From positions 1 through 7,783 of the forward strand of contig JALWMN010000029.1 in NCBI GenBank assembly GCA_027083895.1: 7,783 nucleotides of DNA. The letters run 5' to 3'. Positions 1 to 5,683 of this stretch are shown here, piece by piece (positions within the stretch are counted from its first letter, which is position 1; each line of letters starts with the position of its first letter). The notes under the pieces were generated by a model. The model did not search any database. It saw nothing but the letters and a program-made list of their open reading frames with translations, and was not told the origin of the DNA. The position numbers and the translations under genes were made by a program. This stretch comes from Campylobacteraceae bacterium. GTDB lineage: Bacteria > Campylobacterota > Campylobacteria > Campylobacterales > Sulfurovaceae.

Positions 1-140
1 TAGAGATAAAATCAAATCCGAAGCTACTAGAAAGTGTAGGTAAAAACTCTTTAGAGTCGTACCAAAAGCATCTTAGCAATGCGAGGGCAGAGGCTATTTT
101 GGAAGAGTCGATATTTCAAAAATTGGAAGCTTTAAAGTAA
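1..140 (+). CDS. C-terminal end of an unidentified protein (5' truncated)
   Basis: An open frame (first full codon at position 3) runs in from the left edge and ends at TAA 138-140. It encodes 45 residues ending in ...ILEESIFQKLEALK, rich in Glu, Lys, Leu and Ser and probably helical and soluble. I see no family motif and do not assign a function. That it is real is supported by its stop codon overlapping the ATG of the next gene (TAATG), the usual sign of translational coupling, so the two proteins are probably made from one transcript. The start and most of the gene lie outside the window. Confidence 0.7.
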   Translation, partial: EIKSNPKLLESVGKNSLESYQKHLSNARAEAILEESIFQKLEALK

Positions 141-1018
141 TGTCAAAAGAGAAGCTTAAAAAAGTAGCCTATAGCATTGGAAAACTCCTAGGTTTTTTAG
201 GTTTAGCATTTCTTTTTTATAAACTCTCTACAGAGTATACACTCAAGAGTTTTTATACAAAAGCAAAAGCGTTTCAAGCATATTTACCATTTTTTATACT
301 GTTAAATTTTCTCTCATCTATTATTGGCATCTATGTTTGGCACTTGATGTTAAAAAAGTATGCAAAGCGGAACTTTGGGTATCTTGTCTCTTACTACTAC
401 TTTGCTAAAACAGAGATAGCAAAGTATTTACCGGGGAATCTTTTTCATTTTGTAGGACGGCAGGCAATGGCATCAGAACTTGGTATTTCACAAGTGGCGA
501 TGGCCAAAGTTTCTCTACTCTTTACACTCCTTTTAGTAGCAGGAACACTGATTGCATCGACACTCTTTGCTTTTTTTGTATCCTCAGTTGCATTTCAGAT
601 GAAGCTACTCTTAGGTGTAGTGACAATTGTGGTGATATTGGGAATACTTTTTATCTATCCTATCTTTTCAAATCATGAGAAGCTTCTATTAAGCATACTT
701 TTTGCTTTTTCTATTGCTCTTCAAGGGGTGCTTTTGGCGTGGATGATTCAATTGCAGCTAGGAGAGCAAAATCTTTCTCTCTTTTTTGAGGTAGCAGCAA
801 TCTATATCCTTAGTTGGTTAATTGGTTTTGTAACACCGGGGGCTTCAGGAGGATTAGGAGTAAGAGAGGGTGCTTTTATAGCACTTGCAAACTTTGTGCA
901 ATTATCAATCTCTCAAGATATTGTTCTTTTTTCTATACTATTTATTCGATTTATAAATATACTTGTTGATCTATTGCTCTACTTTACGACTCTATTTATA
1001 CAAAAGCGTATTGTTTAG
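140..1018 (+). CDS. YbhN / lysylphosphatidylglycerol synthase transmembrane-region family protein
   Basis: Integral inner-membrane protein of 292 residues with about seven to eight hydrophobic segments (roughly residues 11-29, 48-70, 122-150, 154-175, 181-205, 215-233, 258-287). Two signatures place it in the UPF0104/LPG-synthase TM family: KYLPGNLFHFVGR at 95-107 and TPGASGGLGVREGAF at 232-246, the latter matching the conserved PGGLGVREG loop. The soluble catalytic domain of MprF-type aminoacyl-phosphatidylglycerol synthases is absent, so this is the stand-alone membrane form. Such proteins often sit beside glycosyltransferase or lipid genes and are thought to act in handling lipids or polyprenol-linked molecules, but the substrate cannot be read here. 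The ATG overlaps the upstream stop codon; only a weak GGAAG (125-129) precedes it, consistent with coupling. No clear terminator follows its TAG. Confidence 0.85.
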   Translation: MSKEKLKKVAYSIGKLLGFLGLAFLFYKLSTEYTLKSFYTKAKAFQAYLPFFILLNFLSSIIGIYVWHLMLKKYAKRNFGYLVSYYYFAKTEIAKYLPGNLFHFVGRQAMASELGISQVAMAKVSLLFTLLLVAGTLIASTLFAFFVSSVAFQMKLLLGVVTIVVILGILFIYPIFSNHEKLLLSILFAFSIALQGVLLAWMIQLQLGEQNLSLFFEVAAIYILSWLIGFVTPGASGGLGVREGAFIALANFVQLSISQDIVLFSILFIRFINILVDLLLYFTTLFIQKRIV

Positions 1019-1081
1019 GAGTGAAGAGATTAAACCCAAGTTTTTGTATTATGAGATTAACAATCTTTCGCAAATTTTAAC

Positions 1082-1175
1082 TATGGGCATTTACAAAAAT
1101 CCATCAATTAACCTATGGATTAAGCTTGCAACCGTTGGGAACCCACACTTGCACAGATTTTTACAAACACCCATA
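1082..1175 (-). repeat. 94-bp imperfect palindrome, possibly a small non-autonomous element or structured RNA
   Basis: The arms 1082-1101 and 1156-1175 are inverted copies matching at 16 of 20 positions. The four differences are all transitions, and all fall so that the minus-strand RNA has G-U pairs where the plus strand has A-C mismatches. A minus-strand transcript can therefore form an uninterrupted 20-bp helix (16 Watson-Crick plus 4 G-U). The 54-nt interior has smaller foldings: TGCAA/TTGCA around TGGG-CCCA, and ATCCAT/ATGGAT. The minus strand is the one reached by read-through from the oxidoreductase gene at 1443-2624. It resembles a MITE- or REP-like element in form, but family membership is inference; no transposase or clear target duplication is visible. 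Confidence 0.5.
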
Positions 1176-1361
1176 ATCTAAGCTATGCCAAATATTTGCT
1201 CATTCTAATACAAAATTTGGTTTGAATCTATACGTACATTTTTGATTTGGTGTTATGTTAGAGCGAGTTTCTCATTTTCAGAGCATAAGCTTGACTCATT
1301 TTTAAGAGACTTTGTAGGTGAAAATTGAACGCTAATAGTAGCACTTTTAGGTTAGAGTGAT

Positions 1362-1438
1362 GAATGTTGAATGTAAAATTTTGAATTTTGAATTTTTTGC
1401 TTTGAGCCCTGAGCTCTATGCTCTAAGCCCTCAGCCTC
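1362..1438. repeat. Degenerate heptanucleotide tandem repeat (11 units)
   Basis: Eleven consecutive 7-bp units in one register: GAATGTT, GAATGTA, AAATTTT, GAATTTT, GAATTTT, TTGCTTT, GAGCCCT, GAGCTCT, ATGCTCT, AAGCCCT, CAGCCTC. The consensus drifts from AT-rich GAATKTT to GC-richer RAGCYCT while keeping the period, and 1355-1361 (GAGTGAT) may be a twelfth worn unit. The array stops 4 bp beyond the stop codon of the minus-strand oxidoreductase, so it forms the start of that gene's 3' untranslated region. In kind it recalls the short tandemly repeated heptamers (STRR) of cyanobacteria; common descent is not claimed. Translations across it are shadows, not proteins. Confidence 0.75.
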
Positions 1439-1442
1439 TTCT

Positions 1443-2624
1443 TTACATTCCAGGGATTCTTGGGATTTTGCCAAGTTTTGAGTTGCGGCAGTACCAGCCC
1501 CACCCCTTTTTAAGCCAGTGTCCAATGATTGGAAGAGGAATCATTTTACCACCTTTGTTGTTGCGGTAGACAAAGGCAGCACCATCACCGCTATCCATTA
1601 CGCAGAGGATATTGAGATGCTCTTTGTATCCTTTTCGCTCACTACCTCCCTTTTCGATCTGTTCGATATTAAAGGCTGTGTTTCTTGCCATAACTTCGGC
1701 AATGTGTCCCTGTTTTGCACGCCAATCTGGTCCTTCTAGGGCAGCACTATCACCGATTGCGAATGTCTTTTCGTAGAGAGTTCCATCTTCTGCTACCACT
1801 TCACAGTAGTCGTTGATTTTAATAAGTCCGGCTTCGTTCAGTGGGAGATCGCTATTTTGAAATACTTTATGCCCATTCCCTGCTGGAATAAACATAGTAA
1901 AGTCACTCTCTAATTTGCTATCGTCTTCAAAAATGATGCCATCACTCTCAAAAGCTTTAATTTTTTTACCAAAGTGGGTTTTGATATTGAGCTTTTTAAA
2001 GAAGATATCCATCATCTTGAGAGCTTGCTTACCCATTCTTTGACCAGGTTTCTCCATAGGGGCAAAGAATGTAAGCTCAAAGTTGTCGCGAATTCCCAAT
2101 TTTTTAAGTTGGTTATGGACATTAAAGAGTACCTCAAATGCTGGGCCTCCACGCACATTGCTAGGATCTTTAGGATTGCCACCAAAGCCCATAGCGATTT
2201 TTCCACTCCCCTTTTTAATTAGTGCATCGATTTGCTCTTTTATTGCAAGTGACTCTTTTGGATCACCGCAAATTGAGAGGAAGTTTTCACTTCCTTTATG
2301 TTCCATCTTCCCACTTCCAATAGCGATAATTAAGTAGTCGCAGCTATATTCACCATTTTGGCATACAACTCGCTTCTCTTTTGCGTAGATCTCTTCAACA
2401 CTATCTATAATAAGCTCAAAGCCATGAGCATCGCTTAAATCTTTTAGTGGAATAGAGACATCTTCAAATTTTGCTTCGCCAGTTGGGATCCATATAGAGG
2501 TTGGGTAGATATAGAAGTAGTCTCTATCTGAGATGAGTGTTACATCAAATTTTGCCTTTCTTAAAAAGATAGCAGCCTCAAGCCCTGCAAAGCCACCACC
2601 TAAAATTAAGACTCTCTTATACAT
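1443..2624 (-). CDS. FAD-dependent NAD(P)/quinone oxidoreductase, sulfide:quinone reductase (SQR)/FCSD-like
   Basis: A 393-residue flavoprotein of the two-dinucleotide-binding-domain superfamily that includes SQR, flavocytochrome c sulfide dehydrogenase and type II NADH dehydrogenase. Visible: N-terminal FAD motif LILGGGFAGLEAA (6-18), the second FAD segment FAIGDSAA (288-295), an SQR-like GGPAFE stretch (159-164), and a C-terminal aromatic/basic stretch (WLKKGWGWY, 370-378) suited to membrane contact. By position C119 (SICGDP) matches the SQR FAD-linking cysteine and C341 (ILCVMDSGD) one redox cysteine. The second redox cysteine, expected just before GPA(Y/F)E, is absent (V157-R158). SQRs oxidise sulfide to polysulfide and reduce quinone at the cytoplasmic membrane; with one cysteine missing, the substrate is uncertain, and another quinone- or NADH-linked reaction is possible. 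AAGGA (plus 2631-2635) lies 6 nt before the ATG. No signal peptide. Divergent from mqo. Confidence 0.85.
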   Translation of the reverse strand: MYKRVLILGGGFAGLEAAIFLRKAKFDVTLISDRDYFYIYPTSIWIPTGEAKFEDVSIPLKDLSDAHGFELIIDSVEEIYAKEKRVVCQNGEYSCDYLIIAIGSGKMEHKGSENFLSICGDPKESLAIKEQIDALIKKGSGKIAMGFGGNPKDPSNVRGGPAFEVLFNVHNQLKKLGIRDNFELTFFAPMEKPGQRMGKQALKMMDIFFKKLNIKTHFGKKIKAFESDGIIFEDDSKLESDFTMFIPAGNGHKVFQNSDLPLNEAGLIKINDYCEVVAEDGTLYEKTFAIGDSAALEGPDWRAKQGHIAEVMARNTAFNIEQIEKGGSERKGYKEHLNILCVMDSGDGAAFVYRNNKGGKMIPLPIIGHWLKKGWGWYCRNSKLGKIPRIPGM

Positions 2625-2641
2625 AAAATATCCTTATGTTA

Positions 2642-2665
2642 TATATTATCTAGGCGTATATTATC
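2642..2665 (-). promoter_or_regulatory. Putative promoter of the SQR-like gene with a duplicated GATAATATA
   Basis: Reading the minus strand, GATAATATA occurs twice, at plus positions 2657-2665 and 2642-2650, 15 bp apart. The outer copy contains GATAAT (5 of 6 matches to TATAAT) and would give a start near 2653 and a leader of about 28 nt with the AAGGA ribosome site. The inner copy is too close to the ribosome site to serve as -10. No -35 box is seen, as is common in Campylobacterota. The repeated word could equally be a binding site. Confidence 0.4.
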
Positions 2666-2680
2666 ATAGAAACCTTAATA

Positions 2681-2720
2681 ATTTTTGAGTTTTAAAGAGA
2701 GGAGAGAGATACTCAAAAAT
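2681..2720. repeat. 10-bp perfect inverted repeat in the divergent promoter region
   Basis: ATTTTTGAGT (2681-2690) and ACTCAAAAAT (2711-2720) are exact reverse complements separated by a purine-rich 20 bp. They lie between the putative promoters of the SQR-like gene and mqo. No T-run follows on either strand, so it is not a standard terminator. A paired operator for a regulator of both genes is a possible reading, not shown. Confidence 0.4.
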
Positions 2721-2793
2721 AACGAAAATACATGCTATGTAAAAAGTGTTGCATTTTTGTTGAGTTTTCAATGTAAAAGTGCCAAAAAATCGT

Positions 2794-2820
2794 TATAATT
2801 TTATCTCTAAAAAAAGGGGG
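2794..2820 (+). promoter_or_regulatory. Putative mqo promoter (-10 box) and ribosome binding site
   Basis: A perfect TATAAT at 2794-2799 lies 25 bp before the mqo ATG, with no -35 box at standard spacing but AT-rich tracts upstream, as in Campylobacterota sigma-70 promoters. Transcription would start around 2806, giving a very short leader that contains the purine-rich ribosome site (GGGGG, 2816-2820, 4 nt before ATG). The near-identical words ATGTAAAAAGTG (2737-2748) and ATGTAAAAGTG (2771-2781) lie upstream. Confidence 0.6.
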
Positions 2821-2824
2821 AAGT

Positions 2825-4147
2825 ATGGTTGTGAATAAAACTTTTGATGTTGCAATTATTGGAGCAGGAGTTGCAGGGAGTGCATTAACCTTTACTCTAA
2901 GCCGATATAGCGATATTAAAAATATTATTCTCTTTGAAAAATATAGTGAGGTTGGGCTATTAAATACAAATCCTAAATCGAATTCGCAAACACTCCATAT
3001 TGGAGATATCGAGACAAATTATACCTTAGAGAAAGCACGGAAAGTAAAAGCAAACGCTTCGATGATTGCAAACTACATTGAGCATTTTGGATTTGAAGGA
3101 AGTATTGGTTTTCGTCGCAATAAGATGGTTCTTGCAGTTGGAGATGATGAGGTAGCAAGGCTTGAAGCAAGATATCATGAGTTTAAAGAGCTCTTTCCAT
3201 ACTATAAAAAGATGGGTGTTGCTGAGCTAAAAGAGAGAGAGCCGCTTATAGTAGAGGGGCGAGAGGAGACTCTTTTAGCTCTTGGAGTTGAGGGGGAGAT
3301 AACAACAGTCGATTTTAAAAAGCTTAGCGAATCATTTATAGAAATGGCTGTAGAGAATGATAAGAATGTGCAAATTCATTACAATGAAGATGTTGTTACA
3401 CTTAAAAAAGTGGGGGATGAGTTTGAGATTGTGACCAAAAATAGTACCTTTAGAGCAAAGAGTGTTGTTGCCAATGCTGGAGCCTATTCACTGCTTTTTG
3501 CCCAACATATGGGCTATGGGAAAGATTTAGCGATCCTCCCAATTGGAGGGAGCTTCTTTTTTGCTACAAAGAAGCTGCTTAACTCTAAAGTCTATACTAT
3601 GCAAAATCCAAAACTTCCATTTGCAGCAGTGCATGCTGATCCAGATATAACTGCTAATTGGAATACCCGTTTTGGGCCTACCGCCTTTATGCTCCCAAAA
3701 TTGGAACGCTATAGGCAGCTTCATATCATGGATCTTTTAGAGGCGATGGATATTGGAAAAGATACATTAGAGGTTTACTATAATCTGCTTAAAGATAGAA
3801 CAATACGTAACTATATTATTACAAATATTTTAGATGAGGTACCAATTGTTGGAAAGAGTGTCTTTATAAAAGATGCTCGCAAAATAGTACCTACACTCCA
3901 AAGTAGCGACTTAGTCTTTGCTGAAGGGTATGGTGGAATGCGGCCACAAATTGTTGATAAGGTAAAGCATGAACTCAAACTGGGTGAAGCAAAGTTAATC
4001 CAAGAGGGTGCAATATTTAATATGACCCCAAGTCCAGGGGCAAGTACCTCTCTTGCAATTGCTAAAGAGGATGCCATAACTATTTGTAGATATTTAGGGA
4101 AAAAGTTTGATTTTGAACTCCATGAGAAGGAGATAGTAAATCGTTAA
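2825..4147 (+). CDS. mqo: Malate:quinone oxidoreductase (FAD-dependent malate dehydrogenase)
   Basis: A 440-residue membrane-associated flavoenzyme that oxidises L-malate to oxaloacetate and passes electrons to the quinone pool, standing in for or working beside NAD-linked malate dehydrogenase in the citric acid cycle. Evidence: N-terminal FAD motif DVAIIGAGVAGSAL (8-21); an Mqo block at 53-67 (NSQTLHIGDIETNYT), very like the Helicobacter pylori/Campylobacter enzymes; GGSFFF (241-246); GYGGMRPQIVD (368-378); and the C-terminal SPGASTSLAIAKEDA (403-417). Length is close to that of Campylobacterota Mqo, which are shorter than E. coli Mqo. ATG follows a strong GGGGG ribosome site. A hairpin (4178-4221) separates it from purN, 98 bp downstream on the same strand. 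No key region looks broken. The main doubt is substrate: related FAD oxidases such as L-2-hydroxyglutarate dehydrogenase share the fold, but the motifs favour malate. Confidence 0.92.
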   Translation: MVVNKTFDVAIIGAGVAGSALTFTLSRYSDIKNIILFEKYSEVGLLNTNPKSNSQTLHIGDIETNYTLEKARKVKANASMIANYIEHFGFEGSIGFRRNKMVLAVGDDEVARLEARYHEFKELFPYYKKMGVAELKEREPLIVEGREETLLALGVEGEITTVDFKKLSESFIEMAVENDKNVQIHYNEDVVTLKKVGDEFEIVTKNSTFRAKSVVANAGAYSLLFAQHMGYGKDLAILPIGGSFFFATKKLLNSKVYTMQNPKLPFAAVHADPDITANWNTRFGPTAFMLPKLERYRQLHIMDLLEAMDIGKDTLEVYYNLLKDRTIRNYIITNILDEVPIVGKSVFIKDARKIVPTLQSSDLVFAEGYGGMRPQIVDKVKHELKLGEAKLIQEGAIFNMTPSPGASTSLAIAKEDAITICRYLGKKFDFELHEKEIVNR

Positions 4148-4177
4148 CTATTCTCTAATGAGGTAACTTAAGTAATC

Positions 4178-4221
4178 GTAGCAAAAGCTTTAAGCTTCAT
4201 TCTTTAGCTACCTTTTGCTAC
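4178..4221 (+). promoter_or_regulatory. Hairpin between mqo and purN
   Basis: GTAGCAAAAG (4178-4187) and CTTTTGCTAC (4212-4221) form a perfect 10-bp stem with a 24-nt loop that carries two AAGCTT words. No T-run follows (next bases TATTATGC), so it is a poor intrinsic terminator. It ends 12 bp before the purN ribosome site AAAGGAG (4234-4240), so it could protect the mqo mRNA 3' end or mark a processing site in a shared transcript. No good separate purN promoter is visible. Confidence 0.45.
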
Positions 4222-4245
4222 TATTATGCTATCAAAGGAGCCAAT

Positions 4246-4794
4246 GTGAAAAAGATAGCAGTTCTCTTTAGCGGGAGTGGTACAAATTTTGAGTATATCT
4301 TAAAGCATCTGCATAAAAAAGAGCTTGAGGTTGCACTTGCAATTACTAATAATCCAAAAGCTGGTGGTATTGTATTTGCAAAAGAGTATAATATTCCTCT
4401 TAAAATTATAAACTCTAAAGAGTTTAAAAGTCGCACAGATTTTGATCGCGAAGTTGTAAAAGAGCTACAAAAGTTCGATTTAGATTTGGTTGTTTTGGCT
4501 GGTTTTATGCGAATATTAACTCCAATCTTTACTGAGGCGATAACTGCTATTAATCTTCATCCCTCTTTGTTGCCTCGTCATAAGGGATTGCATGCTATAG
4601 AGAGGAGTTACGAAGATGAACATCCTGAAGGAGGGGTAACAGTTCATTTTGTAACAAGCGAACTCGATAGTGGAGAGATTATTGTTCAAAAAACTATTCC
4701 AAAAGGGAATTTAAGTTTTCAAGAGTACTACGATAGGGTAAGAGTGGTAGAGAAAGAGGCGTTAGCTGAAGCTATTTTAAAGTTGATCGCGTAG
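4246..4794 (+). CDS. purN: Phosphoribosylglycinamide formyltransferase (GAR transformylase)
   Basis: Cytosolic enzyme of de novo purine synthesis that transfers formyl from 10-formyltetrahydrofolate to glycinamide ribonucleotide. The 182-residue protein has the full family pattern: N-terminal phosphate-binding FSGSGTN (8-14), folate-side LAGFMRIL (84-91), and the catalytic triad in NLHPSLLP (N103, H105) and HFVTSELDSG (D141). Length fits the short bacterial PurN (about 180-210). The start is GTG at 4246, 5 nt after AAAGGAG (4234-4240); the ATG at 4244 is in another frame and meets TGA at once. It follows mqo on the same strand without an obvious promoter. No functional link to its neighbours is known. 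No clear intrinsic terminator lies within 110 bp after its TAG. Confidence 0.95.
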   Translation: MKKIAVLFSGSGTNFEYILKHLHKKELEVALAITNNPKAGGIVFAKEYNIPLKIINSKEFKSRTDFDREVVKELQKFDLDLVVLAGFMRILTPIFTEAITAINLHPSLLPRHKGLHAIERSYEDEHPEGGVTVHFVTSELDSGEIIVQKTIPKGNLSFQEYYDRVRVVEKEALAEAILKLIA

Positions 4795-4910
4795 ATTAGT
4801 AACATTGATCTTTATTAATCTTAGAAATAATATAGAATCCTCTGAAAAACTATGAATTGAATGAAAGCTTTATAGTTCTAGCAAAAAAATTTATCTTAGC
4901 TGTAAGGCTT
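4795..4910. other. Non-coding stretch after purN
   Basis: No gene seen. There are only weak AT-rich foldings: AGATTA (4793-4798) with TAATCT (4816-4821), and AACTAT with ATAGTT across roughly 4848-4878. Neither has a GC stem and T-run typical of a terminator. Confidence 0.5.
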
Positions 4911-4955
4911 AAAAAAGCATTTAGCCCCAAAGGGGCGTCTGTGTTTGCTCTTTTT
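4911..4955. terminator. Probable bidirectional rho-independent terminator
   Basis: A GC stem GCCCC (4924-4928) / GGGGC (4932-4936) with an AAA loop is enclosed by AGCA (4916-4919) / TGCT (4946-4949) and flanked by A6 (4911-4916) on the left and T5 (4951-4955) on the right. On the minus strand the stem is followed after 7 nt by a T6 run, the better fit. On the plus strand the T5 run comes 14 nt after the core stem, next to the outer pairing. It could stop purN transcripts on the plus strand and transcripts of the remnant at 4954-5109 on the minus strand. Confidence 0.5.
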
Positions 4956-5109
4956 AATAAATTTTTATTGCCTTTGCAAAGCGAAAAATTATATCTATCT
5001 TGAGTGAAATCAATGGTTTTTGAGATGGTTCTATAATCTTTTTTTGGTCATAAAGGATCAATTTTTTAGCAATTTCTTCTACTTTGGATGAAGAGACTGT
5101 TTCGAGCTG
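4954..5109 (-). pseudogene. Possible decayed gene remnant (C-terminal part)
   Basis: On the minus strand 51 sense codons run from just after an in-frame TAA (plus 5110-5112) to a TAA at plus 4954-4956. The product reads like normal protein: start QLETVSSSKVEEIAKKL (helical, charged), end FRFAKAIKIY, with ordinary residue mix. There is no ATG and no ribosome site; upstream the same frame is broken by TAAs at 5110-5112 and 5131-5133. It ends right at the terminator 4911-4955, which fits on the minus strand. I read this as the tail of a lost gene. The family is not recognised, and an open run of this length can occur by chance in AT-rich DNA, so confidence is low. Confidence 0.3.
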
Positions 5110-5157
5110 TTACATCAGAATAATAATGACTTATAAAAAAAGATAATAATATTTTCC

Positions 5158-5163
5158 TATAAT
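5158..5163 (+). promoter_or_regulatory. Putative nuo operon promoter (-10 box)
   Basis: A perfect TATAAT at 5158-5163 lies 130 bp before the nuoA ATG, preceded by a strongly AT-rich stretch (5131-5155) and no -35 box, in keeping with Campylobacterota promoters. Transcription would start near 5170, giving a leader of about 124 nt that contains the foldable region 5194-5266. Confidence 0.5.
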
Positions 5164-5193
5164 CTAATATCTGTTAATATGTGGTACTTTAAG

Positions 5194-5266
5194 GGCACCT
5201 CTTCTAATGGTTTAAACTCTAAAGCTCTTTATATAAAAAAGGCTTTGAGCTTTTACTAGAGGTGCT
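5194..5266 (+). promoter_or_regulatory. Structured leader upstream of nuoA with competing foldings
   Basis: Outer stem: GCACCTCT (5195-5202) with AGAGGTGC (5258-5265), extendable by one G-U. Inner stem: AAAGCTC (5221-5227) with GAGCTTT (5247-5253). Two rival pairings exist: AAAGCT (5221-5226) with GGCTTT (5241-5246), and CTCTA (5217-5221) with TAGAG (5257-5261), the latter breaking the outer stem. No T-run follows, so it is not a plain terminator. It sits 16 nt upstream of the nuoA ribosome site. I recognise no known riboswitch or leader class. Confidence 0.4.
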
Positions 5267-5293
5267 GTGTGTAGAAATTGCAAAGGGGTAACA

Positions 5294-5683
5294 ATGACAC
5301 ATATTGTAACTGAGCATCCATACTTTGGGGCTTTTGTTCTATTTATGATAACAGCTGTAGCCTTTCCGGCAACACTGTTTTTAGCGAGACTTATTAGTAG
5401 AAAACTTGCAAGGTTAGATACTGAGAAGCTAAAACTCTCAATCTATGAGTGTGGTCCAGAGCCAGATAGACAGCCGAACACAATTTCGGTACAGTTCTAC
5501 TTAATTGCACTTCTTTTTATTCTCTTTGATGTGGAGATAGTCTTTATGTTCCCATGGGCGATCGATTTTAAGCCTCTTGGGTGGTTTGGGTTTGTTGAGA
5601 TGATACTCTTTATTGTACTGCTTGCAATCGGATTTATATATGCATGGAAAAAAGGAGCGTTAGAATGGCACAGCATCAAGTAA
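5294..5683 (+). CDS. nuoA: NADH-quinone oxidoreductase (complex I) subunit A
   Basis: Small membrane subunit of complex I, at the junction between the peripheral arm and the proton-pumping membrane arm. The 129 residues form three transmembrane helices (about 11-33, 70-91, 98-119) with the family signatures YECG (in [10 protein letters not shown], 54-63) in the first loop and [21 protein letters not shown] in the second helix (Asp/Glu in the DVE motif). I chose ATG 5294 because AAAGGGG (5282-5288) lies 5 nt before it. An in-frame GTG at 5267 would add nine residues (MCRNCKGVT) but has no ribosome site and would start inside the leader. First gene of the nuo operon; its end overlaps nuoB by 19 bp. 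Confidence 0.95.
   Translation: MTHIVTEHPYFGAFVLFMITAVAFPATLFLARLISRKLARLDTEKLKLSIYECGPEPDRQPNTISVQFYLIALLFILFDVEIVFMFPWAIDFKPLGWFGFVEMILFIVLLAIGFIYAWKKGALEWHSIK

Larger units (their letters stand above)
1019..1442. other. 424-bp gene-free region between convergent genes
   Basis: No convincing gene. It holds the palindromic element at 1082-1175 and the heptamer array at 1362-1438, listed separately. The short direct repeat GAGATTAA occurs at 1026-1033 and 1053-1060. Between the two repeats a 39-codon open stretch without a start (plus strand, 1209-1328, ending ...LDSFLRDFVGEN) could be a worn fragment of something, but this length is expected by chance in AT-rich DNA. I see no GC-rich stem plus T-run terminator for either flanking gene. 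Confidence 0.6.

Noticed and set aside
963..1181. 72-codon plus-strand open frame crossing the end of the YbhN-like gene
   Set aside because: It starts inside the real gene in another frame, has no ribosome site, and its second half is just a translation of the palindromic element.
1209..1328. 39-codon open stretch ending LDSFLRDFVGEN
   Set aside because: No start codon or ribosome site, and the length is expected by chance in AT-rich sequence; noted only within the intergenic entry.
1357..1569. 70-codon plus-strand open frame
   Set aside because: It translates the heptamer array (repeating LNFEF / ALSPEL-like words) and then the antisense of the oxidoreductase gene; there is no sign of a protein family.
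4974..4983. Short palindromes such as that around TTTGCAAA, and GTTTAAAC at 5210-5217
   Set aside because: Such short AT-rich palindromes are common by chance and show no supporting context.
5267..5293. GTG start giving NuoA nine more residues (MCRNCKGVT)
   Set aside because: It has no ribosome site, lies directly after the leader stem, and NuoA proteins normally begin close to the first helix as with ATG 5294, which has AAAGGGG at good spacing.
5644..5664. Upstream ATG adding MEKRSVR to NuoB
   Set aside because: The added codons are the AAGGAG ribosome site of the ATG at 5665 itself.
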